From Campylobacter taeniopygiae (GTDB lineage Bacteria > Campylobacterota > Campylobacteria > Campylobacterales > Campylobacteraceae): a DNA stretch of 64,000 bases. Location of the stretch: assembly GCF_005406225.1 (NCBI RefSeq), contig NZ_NXLY01000009.1:1-64000 (forward strand). The letters are read 5' to 3'. The position numbers and the translations under genes are program-made. Shown piece after piece: positions 57,852-64,000 of this stretch (its first letter is position 1; every line of letters starts with the position of its first letter). Below the pieces are notes generated by a model. That model was not told the DNA's origin. It was given only the letters and a program-made list of their open reading frames with translations, and searched no databases.

Positions 57852-58432
57852 TAGATCTCCTTAGGATTTGTAAAAATATGCGAATTTTTTAATTTATCAT
57901 AAAAATCTATATCATTCCATTCTGCTTTAATGGCTGGTGAAAATTCAATATCATCAAGAGAAATTTTTGGCAAAATATCTGAATAAGCGTCATCTTTAAA
58001 AGCTTGAGCGTAACCTGTTCTTGTTTCATGAACTATAATACTTTGCAAATTCACACCTTGTTCTCCATTAACCATCTTTGTTTGCTTAAGCAAAGCATCA
58101 ATGAGTATAAAAAACACGCGACAAAAATTTTCCGCACTCACATTAACAGGTAAAGTAATCCATCTTTGAGAATATTTTTTCATTTCTTGCAAATAAGATT
58201 GATCATCTTGATTAAAAAGCGTAATAGCATGATCAAAACTATCAATAATCTGGCGTATATAAGTTTTTAAAAGCCCAAAATCATAAACCATTCCTGCATT
58301 ATCCAAATATCGACTTTCAAGCAAAACTTCAACCTTGTAAGAATGTCCATGTATGCTACTTTTACAACGTTTTGAAGAACAAAATCTAACAATATGGGCG
58401 TTTTCAAATTCAAATAATTTTCTAATAATCAT
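57851..58432 (-). CDS. queD: 6-carboxy-tetrahydropterin synthase QueD (long form)
   Basis: 193 residues, longer than the usual 120-odd. Zinc ligands are H13, H28 and H30 ([11 protein letters not shown]) with a nearby Cys23. The late [12 protein letters not shown] segment carries the conserved Glu and is separated by an insertion from the DFGLLKTYI helix. It makes the second intermediate of queuosine synthesis. It overlaps queE by 4 bases. Confidence 0.9.
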   Translation of the reverse strand: MIIRKLFEFENAHIVRFCSSKRCKSSIHGHSYKVEVLLESRYLDNAGMVYDFGLLKTYIRQIIDSFDHAITLFNQDDQSYLQEMKKYSQRWITLPVNVSAENFCRVFFILIDALLKQTKMVNGEQGVNLQSIIVHETRTGYAQAFKDDAYSDILPKISLDDIEFSPAIKAEWNDIDFYDKLKNSHIFTNPKEI

Positions 58433-59172
58433 ACACTCTCTTTATCATTCCATAAACGAATATGAATTCTATCAGAATAATTATATCCATTCTTAATACA
58501 AAATTCAGCAATTTTTTTTGCATTTTTGTCTAAATTCATCTGATTTTCCCCCATAGGCATACAAAAAACTTCATTAGGAGCTTCTTTTAAAATTTCTAAA
58601 ATTTCTTCCAAAGAATTATTTAGCGTATTTGCATCCAATACAAATTTATAAAAACTATCTTTAGCATTATCTTTAAATGATTTAAGAGCTTTAAAATTCA
58701 AACGCTTATGACGATCTACTCCGCTATTTTCCAATTTAACACTTAAGGCAAAAATACATTCTTTATAAAAAGGATATTTTGAAAAATCAATCTCTATACT
58801 ACCATTGCTTTCAAAGTGAATTTCAAAATTCGCTTTTAATAAGGATTTGATCAAAGTAATGAATTCAGAATTTTGATGATGGATCAAAGGCTCTCCGCCA
58901 GTAATTACAACTATAGGATTAAATTTATCTTTAAGTTTTATTGTTTGATTAAAAATTTCATCCGCGCTTAGATTTTTATATTTTTCTTTGAATTCTTGAG
59001 TAAAAACAGCCCTTATGGTATCGCAACCTTTAAGAATTTTTCCATCTTTTTTGATTTCAACCCCAAAACCGCTGCAATTAAAATTACAACCTGCAAAACG
59101 GACAAAAATAGCTAACTTTCCGCTATATTTACCCTCTCCTTGGACGCTTAAAAAAGTCTCAACGATTTGCAA
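58429..59172 (-). CDS. queE: 7-carboxy-7-deazaguanine synthase QueE with expanded cysteine motif
   Basis: 247 residues, radical SAM enzyme of queuosine synthesis. The start [14 protein letters not shown] and the GGEPL loop are typical. The cluster motif is C29-x3-C33-x16-C50 rather than C-x3-C-x2-C: about 14 residues are inserted before the CDT that carries the third Cys. Non-standard spacings are known in some QueE enzymes. It lies two bases from moaA and overlaps queD. Confidence 0.9.
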   Translation of the reverse strand: MQIVETFLSVQGEGKYSGKLAIFVRFAGCNFNCSGFGVEIKKDGKILKGCDTIRAVFTQEFKEKYKNLSADEIFNQTIKLKDKFNPIVVITGGEPLIHHQNSEFITLIKSLLKANFEIHFESNGSIEIDFSKYPFYKECIFALSVKLENSGVDRHKRLNFKALKSFKDNAKDSFYKFVLDANTLNNSLEEILEILKEAPNEVFCMPMGENQMNLDKNAKKIAEFCIKNGYNYSDRIHIRLWNDKESV

Positions 59173-59174
59173 AC

Positions 59175-60137
59175 TTAACCTCCGGTTTGGTAAAAAGCAC
59201 GCAATGAAGTTTCATTATCTACAACACTCCATTTATTTTTTTCAGGCTTATTGCGCAATACTTCTTGCAAAATTTCCACAGCAGCTTTTACGTCACCTTT
59301 TCTAATTGCCTCTTTAATACTCAAAGCTTCATCAAAATAAAGACAAGGTATTAAGTGCCCTTCAGCACTAAGACGGATGCGATTGCAAGAATCGCAAAAT
59401 TCATTACTATGGGGATCAATGATCCCAAATTCATAACCATTAGCACTATAAAGACTCACTGGAGCTTTTTCCGCCTTTTTAATGAGTTTTACATCATATT
59501 TTTGACTTAAAATTTGGATAATCTCATCTCTTTTTAAACCTTGCAATTTTCCATAAGCGTGAGTATTTTCCATAAATTCTATAAAACGAATTTGTATATT
59601 TTTAGCTTTAGCAAATTCTAAAAGAGTTATAAGCTCATCATCATTTAAATTTTTAAGTGCAACGGTATTTAACTTAACTTTTAATCCAACATTTAAAGCT
59701 TCTTCAATTCCAGCTAAAACACTTGATAAAACATCTTTTTGTGCTAATTGTTTTGCCTTTTTTTCATCTAAGGTATCCAGTGAAACATTTAAACGTTTTA
59801 AGCCTGCATTTTTAAGATCTTTAGCAAAGTCTTTTAATAAAAATCCATTCGTTGTGATCGCTAAATCAAGATCTTTTTTATAATCATGAATCATTTTAAT
59901 AAAGATACTTAAATCTTTACGCAATAAAGGCTCACCTCCAGTAATGCGAATTTTTTCAATTCCTTCATCAATGGCTGCTTTTACAAATAAAAAAAGTTCT
60001 TCAAAACTCAATAAATTTTCTTTAGGTTGGTGATTAAATGGAATTTTTGGCATACAATAAAGACAACGAAAATTACATCGCTGAGTTACCGAAATTCTAA
60101 GATAATCAATTTTTCTACCAAATTGGTCAATTAGCAT
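59175..60137 (-). CDS. moaA: GTP 3',8-cyclase MoaA
   Basis: 320 residues: N-terminal radical SAM cluster C21-x3-C25-x2-C28, C-terminal second cluster in CDSCNRIRL...PCLYF, and the essential C-terminal Gly-Gly. It begins molybdopterin synthesis, needed by molybdoenzymes such as the dms product. It is the first gene of a moaA-queE-queD-cytochrome run. Confidence 0.95.
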   Translation of the reverse strand: MLIDQFGRKIDYLRISVTQRCNFRCLYCMPKIPFNHQPKENLLSFEELFLFVKAAIDEGIEKIRITGGEPLLRKDLSIFIKMIHDYKKDLDLAITTNGFLLKDFAKDLKNAGLKRLNVSLDTLDEKKAKQLAQKDVLSSVLAGIEEALNVGLKVKLNTVALKNLNDDELITLLEFAKAKNIQIRFIEFMENTHAYGKLQGLKRDEIIQILSQKYDVKLIKKAEKAPVSLYSANGYEFGIIDPHSNEFCDSCNRIRLSAEGHLIPCLYFDEALSIKEAIRKGDVKAAVEILQEVLRNKPEKNKWSVVDNETSLRAFYQTGG

Positions 60138-60151
60138 TAAAACCCCTAATG

Positions 60152-60670
60152 TTATTTTATAAGCTGTTTAAATTTTAAAACAAGCTCAACATTTCCAATT
60201 CCTATCCTTAAGTCTTTGGCGATTTGTTCTATGGTTTTTCCTTCTTTAAACAAATCAATAATTTTTTGTTCTTCTGTATCATAATTTGGAGTAAGCTTAG
60301 TCATACTTTGTGCTTTTTGCTCTAAATTTAAAAGACGATTTTGCTGTTCATTTTGAAAATCCTCTATGATATGCTCCATCGTTTTAAGAGTTCTTAAAAC
60401 AGGAGTAATTTTAGCACTGATTTGTTTTTCAAGTTCAATTTGCATTTCTTCTTTCAAAAGTGTGATTTTATAGTCTTCTTCATCATTTTCATCTTCTTCT
60501 TTTATCCCAAGTTCTTTGCGAAAATAATGCATTTCTTTAGTTATATCCTCAATCACTCCTTGAAGCTTTGTAAGTTTTGTATTGTTTTCTCTTTCTTTGA
60601 TATTAATATAAGCTAACATTGCAACTAAAAGCACAAATACAAAAACCAAATAAATCACATCATTACTCAT
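60152..60670 (-). CDS. Membrane-anchored coiled-coil protein with C-terminal helix-turn-helix-like end (Cj0162c-like)
   Basis: 172 residues: one N-terminal membrane helix (about 5-22), an acidic coiled coil (about 30-125), and a C-terminal segment [20 protein letters not shown] followed by a second helix, which reads like a helix-turn-helix. Function unknown; the layout appears restricted to Campylobacterota as far as I recall. It overlaps the next gene by 8 bases. Confidence 0.75.
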   Translation of the reverse strand: MSNDVIYLVFVFVLLVAMLAYINIKERENNTKLTKLQGVIEDITKEMHYFRKELGIKEEDENDEEDYKITLLKEEMQIELEKQISAKITPVLRTLKTMEHIIEDFQNEQQNRLLNLEQKAQSMTKLTPNYDTEEQKIIDLFKEGKTIEQIAKDLRIGIGNVELVLKFKQLIK

Positions 60671-61166
60671 GTTCTAGCTCCTTTTTATTTCTAATCATAT
60701 CTCTTTGTACCTCAACAACAAAGGCATCAAATGCCGTTTTATCTTCTGGCTTAATCTTAATGATTTGTGCTAAGGTTTGACTTTTAGCTTTTGCAAAAAG
60801 CGCCATTTTTTGATTATTAAGACTAAACCTTATGTAGTATTCTTGATCAATTTCTAAAATATTTTCTAAAAAATTAAGATGTTCAAAATTTAAAGATTCT
60901 ACGATGGATTTTTGTTTTAAAGGCATAAGTTCTTCATCTTTATGTATAGCGCTTTCTACCCTTAAAATATCTTCTTTTAAACTTAAAATTAAATCAAAAA
61001 TTATCTTTTCTCCATCGCTAAAATCAATACGAGTGGCCATTTTTTTCCATTTTGAAAGCTGTGAAATGGCTCCGAGTTTAAGATATTCTTGTAAAAAATG
61101 ATTATCCTCTATCTTGCAACTTTGCAAATCAGCTTCAAATCCAGCTTTAAATAATTTTAATTCCAT
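60663..61166 (-). CDS. Hypothetical protein (Cj0163c-like)
   Basis: 167 residues, soluble, with no signal or membrane segment. A beta-rich middle and C-terminal helix ([16 protein letters not shown]) can be seen; no domain is recognised. It overlaps the prenyltransferase gene by 10 bases and the coiled-coil gene by 8, so it is part of one operon. Confidence 0.75.
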   Translation of the reverse strand: MELKLFKAGFEADLQSCKIEDNHFLQEYLKLGAISQLSKWKKMATRIDFSDGEKIIFDLILSLKEDILRVESAIHKDEELMPLKQKSIVESLNFEHLNFLENILEIDQEYYIRFSLNNQKMALFAKAKSQTLAQIIKIKPEDKTAFDAFVVEVQRDMIRNKKELEHE

Positions 61167-62041
61167 AATAAATCAACCAAAATAAAAATAAAAAATATCA
61201 TACTCAAATAGCCATTTAAAGTAAAAAATGCTCTATCAATACGATCAAAATTATTATGAACAATTTTATGTTCAAAAAGCAAAATCACGCCACAAATACA
61301 TACACCAAATAATGAAATATATCCCAAAGCTATACCCCAAACTTGCCAAACAAAAAGCAACCAAAATAATACAGCTAAAACATGAAAAAAGGCAGAAATT
61401 AGTAAAGTTGCTTTAGCACCAAATTGAGCAGGGATTGAAAAAAGTCCTGTTTTTTTATCATAATCCATATCTTGCAAAGAATAAAGCAAATCAAATCCGG
61501 CAGTCCAAAAAGTAACCCCTAAACATAAAACAACACTATAAATATGAATTTCACCCATCACGATAACACTTCCAGCTATAGGAGCTAAACCCAAACAAAA
61601 GCCTAAAACCAAATGTACCAAAGAGCTAAAACGCTTAAAAGCAGAATAAATTGCCAAAACAAAAAGTACCGGAAAAGAAAGATAAAAAGCCAAAGGATTA
61701 ATAAAATAAGAACAAAGCACAAAAATCAAAGCGTTTAAAATAATAAATATCCAAATACTTTTTTTACCAATTTTTCCGCTTATATTGGGACGATTAGCAC
61801 AACGTGGATTATCTTTATCTATATCTTCATCCATTAAACGATTACTTGCCATCGCAAAATTTCTAGCACTCACAGCACAAATAATACCCAAAATCAAAGC
61901 CTTAAAACCAAACCAAGCTGTACCATTTGCAAGCTTTGAGCCCACAATCATCGATGAAAACAAAAAAGGCAAGGCAAAAATAGAATGCTTAAATACAATA
62001 AGTTCTAAAATATCTTTAAATTTTGTCCAAAATAAATTCAT
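61157..62041 (-). CDS. mqnP: UbiA-family prenyltransferase, menaquinone pathway (MqnP type)
   Basis: 294 residues, about eight membrane helices, with both aspartate-rich motifs: NRLMDEDIDKDNPR and DMDYDKKTG. It attaches the polyprenyl tail to the quinone precursor. Because Campylobacter uses the futalosine route, MqnP is the likelier identity than UbiA or MenA. It is divergent from miaA. Confidence 0.88.
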   Translation of the reverse strand: MNLFWTKFKDILELIVFKHSIFALPFLFSSMIVGSKLANGTAWFGFKALILGIICAVSARNFAMASNRLMDEDIDKDNPRCANRPNISGKIGKKSIWIFIILNALIFVLCSYFINPLAFYLSFPVLFVLAIYSAFKRFSSLVHLVLGFCLGLAPIAGSVIVMGEIHIYSVVLCLGVTFWTAGFDLLYSLQDMDYDKKTGLFSIPAQFGAKATLLISAFFHVLAVLFWLLFVWQVWGIALGYISLFGVCICGVILLFEHKIVHNNFDRIDRAFFTLNGYLSMIFFIFILVDLLWN

Positions 62042-62110
62042 TTTTCCGCTTTAAAAATTTTTGCTATGATTTTACTCAAATTTTAATAAATTTTAGGATA
62101 AATTCATTTT

Positions 62111-62974
62111 ATGTTTTTTGAAATAGCTATTATCGGAACAACTGCGAGTGGAAAAACTCATCTGGCTAATTTATTAGCCAAAAATTTTAATGCAGTTATT
62201 TTAAGCCTTGATAGTCTTTGTGTGTATAAAGAAATCAATATCGCAAGTGCTAAACCTTCTAAAGAAGAACTTGAAAATTTTCATTATTTTGGCATAGATT
62301 TAATCAGTGTTGATGAGCATTTTAATGTGGAGTTATTTATCAAAGAATACCAAAAGGCTAAAGAATTTGCCAAATTAAGAAATTTACCTTTAATTATAAC
62401 AGGCGGAACTGGATTTTATTTAAAAACCATGATGGATGGCTTAAGCCAAAAAATAGAAGAAATAAAAACTGATCTAAGCAATGATGAAATTTACTCTTTA
62501 ATGTGCAAAATCGATCCTAGTTTTAAAGTGGAAAAAAATGACACTTATCGTTTGAAAAAATGGTTGAGTATTTATGAGATCACAAAAGAAATTCCTAGTA
62601 TTTTTTTAAAGCAAACGCAAAAAGAAGGAGTTTTGAAAAATATAGAAATTTATGAAATCGTTTGGGAGCGTAATTTGCTAAGAGATCGCATAAAAATGAG
62701 AACTAAAAAAATGCTTGAAGAAGGTCTTTTAGAAGAAGCTAAAAAGCTTTTTTCTCAATTTCATCGCGACACTAAAGCTTTAAATTGCATAGGTTTAAAA
62801 GAATGTAAAGAATATTTAGATGGAAAAATTTCTTTTGATGAGCTTGAAAATTTAATCACAACGCACACTGCACAACTTGCCAAACGACAAAGAACATTTA
62901 ATAGAAAATTTCAAAGCATAGCTTTAAATTTTAATGAAGCTTTTGAAATTTTAAAACAAAAATTCACGCATTAA
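62111..62974 (+). CDS. miaA: tRNA dimethylallyltransferase
   Basis: 287 residues with P-loop GTTASGKT at 8-15, the [17 protein letters not shown] region and the C-terminal tRNA-binding [14 protein letters not shown]. It prenylates A37 of tRNAs reading UNN codons. AGGATA precedes ATG 62111. Its end overlaps the convergent mntP end by 11 bases. Confidence 0.95.
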   Translation: MFFEIAIIGTTASGKTHLANLLAKNFNAVILSLDSLCVYKEINIASAKPSKEELENFHYFGIDLISVDEHFNVELFIKEYQKAKEFAKLRNLPLIITGGTGFYLKTMMDGLSQKIEEIKTDLSNDEIYSLMCKIDPSFKVEKNDTYRLKKWLSIYEITKEIPSIFLKQTQKEGVLKNIEIYEIVWERNLLRDRIKMRTKKMLEEGLLEEAKKLFSQFHRDTKALNCIGLKECKEYLDGKISFDELENLITTHTAQLAKRQRTFNRKFQSIALNFNEAFEILKQKFTH

Positions 62975-63530
62975 AAAACAAATGCTCGATTAAAATTTTT
63001 ACACCCAAAATAATCAAAACAGCTCCTCCTAAAAATTCGGCTTTATTTTTTAAGAAAACTCCAAATTTATTACCTATTTTCAAAGCTAAAACGCAAAATA
63101 CAAAAGTAATAAAACCAATAAATAAAACTGCTATAAACAAAGGAGTTTCTAAAAATGCAAAACTAACTCCAACCGCTAAAGCATCAATGCTAGTCGCAAT
63201 AGCCAAAGAAAACATAATCTTAAAATCAAACTGATTAGCATGAATATCACATTCTTCATTTTCAAGTGCTTCTTTGATCATTTTTACCCCAATAAAACCG
63301 AGTAAAATAAATGCTACCCAATGATCAATACTTGCCACAAAAGACGCAAAACTTAAGCCAATAATATATCCAAAAACAGGCATTAAGGCTTGAAAACCAC
63401 CAAAATAAGCACCTACAATACAATAATGTTTCAAATTTAATCTCTTAACACTAAAACCCTTACACAAAGAAACTGCAAAGGCATCCATTGCTAAAGCACA
63501 AGAAAGAAAAATAAGACTTAAATAATCCAT
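62964..63530 (-). CDS. mntP: Manganese exporter MntP
   Basis: 188 residues, six membrane helices built from two related halves, each with an Asp motif ([11 protein letters not shown] and [13 protein letters not shown]). It exports Mn(II). Convergent with miaA. A minus-strand TATAAT at 63559-63554 gives a leader of under 20 bases, with GGAG as the ribosome site; no manganese riboswitch is present in so short a leader. Confidence 0.9.
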   Translation of the reverse strand: MDYLSLIFLSCALAMDAFAVSLCKGFSVKRLNLKHYCIVGAYFGGFQALMPVFGYIIGLSFASFVASIDHWVAFILLGFIGVKMIKEALENEECDIHANQFDFKIMFSLAIATSIDALAVGVSFAFLETPLFIAVLFIGFITFVFCVLALKIGNKFGVFLKNKAEFLGGAVLIILGVKILIEHLFFNA

Positions 63531-63553
63531 AAAAACTCCAAAAATAAAATGAA

Positions 63554-63559
63554 ATTATA
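63554..63559 (-). promoter_or_regulatory. Probable -10 element for mntP
   Basis: TATAAT on the minus strand 24 bases upstream of the mntP ATG, in the gap shared with the tRNA gene. Confidence 0.5.
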
Positions 63560-63623
63560 ATCAAAAAATATTAATTTTTTCATAGATAAAATAATTTTAA
63601 TGGATATTTAAGAATTAAAAATA

Positions 63624-63629
63624 TATAAT
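63624..63629 (+). promoter_or_regulatory. Probable -10 element for tRNA-Glu
   Basis: TATAAT followed by a TTCGC stretch, 33 bases before the mature tRNA 5' end. Confidence 0.6.
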
Positions 63630-63661
63630 TTCGCTTTATTAATTTTCAAAAATGTATAAAA

Positions 63662-63736
63662 GGCCCATTCGTCTAGCGGTTAGGACATCGCCCTTTCACG
63701 GCGGTAACACGAGTTCGAGTCTCGTATGGGTCACCA
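63662..63736 (+). tRNA. tRNA-Glu (anticodon UUC)
   Basis: 75 bases including an encoded CCA. Acceptor GGCCCAT pairs with ATGGGTC (one G-U), the anticodon arm TCGCC-CTTTCAC-GGCGG gives anticodon TTC, and the T arm contains GTTCGAGTC. All four arms fold. Confidence 0.98.
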
Positions 63737-63822
63737 CTCATAAATCTACCAAAAAATTAAAAATCTAAAAAAATATTTTTCATAAAGCTTATTTTAAATT
63801 ACTTTTTTATAACTTTTTATGT

Positions 63823-63828
63823 TACAAT
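63823..63828 (+). promoter_or_regulatory. Probable -10 element for sodB
   Basis: TACAAT 35 bases before the sodB ATG and about 85 bases after the tRNA end. AAAGGAGA is the ribosome site. Confidence 0.5.
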
Positions 63829-63857
63829 ATTTTACCAAAAATAAAAAAGGAGAAAAT

Positions 63858-64000
63858 ATGTTTGAATTAAGAAAACTACCTTATGATATCAATGCTTTTA
63901 GCGATTTTTTAAGTGCTGAAACATTTAATTATCATTATGGAAAACATCATAATACTTATGTAACTAATTTAAATAATCTTATTAAAGATACGGAATTTGC
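63858..64000 (+). CDS. sodB: Iron superoxide dismutase, N-terminal part (cut by window edge)
   Basis: Starts at ATG 63858 and runs off the window after 47 codons. The N-terminus [14 protein letters not shown] and the metal-ligand helix [11 protein letters not shown] (first Fe ligand His) are diagnostic of FeSOD. It removes superoxide and is the sole cytoplasmic SOD of C. jejuni. Confidence 0.95.
   Translation, partial: MFELRKLPYDINAFSDFLSAETFNYHYGKHHNTYVTNLNNLIKDTEF

Overview
The window is AT-rich, densely coding chromosomal DNA from a Campylobacter of the C. jejuni / C. coli group. Several features support this: a complex I operon without NuoE and NuoF, PflA, a NikZYXWV nickel importer, the single-domain globin Cgb, ATP synthase with separate b and b' subunits and without atpB/atpE, a SlyD with a His/Cys tail, and protein sequences very close to remembered C. 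jejuni ones. Gene order matches C. jejuni NCTC 11168 in blocks, but the blocks are joined differently (roughly Cj1565-Cj1587, then Cj0098-Cj0121, then Cj0146-Cj0169). It is therefore a related species or a rearranged lineage rather than that strain. Species assignment is inference. No phage, IS element, CRISPR array or rRNA was seen. No gene-free stretch exceeds about 275 bases.

Region 1 (1-17,100, minus strand): the 5' part of a dCache-type chemoreceptor, pflA (flagellar motor), then nuoA-N. The NuoE/F positions of complex I hold two lineage-specific proteins. Region 2 (17,137-21,756, minus): nikZYXWV, with a recognisable promoter and a GC-rich inverted repeat. Region 3 (21,980-26,960, plus): a dmsABCD-type molybdoenzyme operon, in which dmsA carries a single-base frameshift, followed by cgb with an NssR-type box. 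Region 4 (27,234-28,868, minus): a SyrD/YojI-type ABC exporter.

Region 5 (28,996-46,912, plus): fmt-birA-parA-parB, then atpF'-F-H-A-G-D-C running straight into tolQ-R-A-B-pal-cpoB, slyD, fabD, mtnN, a TtcA-like protein, an isochorismatase-fold hydrolase, a RecO-like protein and ybeY. Region 6 (47,019-48,476, plus): a DASS-family anion transporter at a synteny break.

Region 7 (48,572-62,041, minus): trxB, trxA, yraN, hom, an AlaC-like aminotransferase, two envelope proteins of unknown function (one with a RodZ-like layout), rlmB, rsmI, rpmE, rsmE, a membrane protein with a cytochrome c lipoprotein, queD-queE-moaA, two lineage-specific proteins and a UbiA-family prenyltransferase. Region 8 (62,111-64,000): miaA (plus) and mntP (minus) converge, followed by tRNA-Glu and the start of sodB.

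Taken together, the genes describe microaerobic respiration and its supply lines: flavodoxin-fed complex I, menaquinone synthesis through MqnP and the MTAN nucleosidase, ATP synthase, nickel for hydrogenase and an alternative oxidant reductase. Nitrosative, redox and oxidative defence are represented by Cgb, TrxAB and SodB. The most notable observations are the broken dmsA behind an apparently intact promoter and palindromic operator, the inverted repeat at the nikZ promoter, the loss of iron-sulfur cysteines in the TtcA-like protein, the expanded cysteine motif of QueE, and a parS-like 16-mer inside nuoG.
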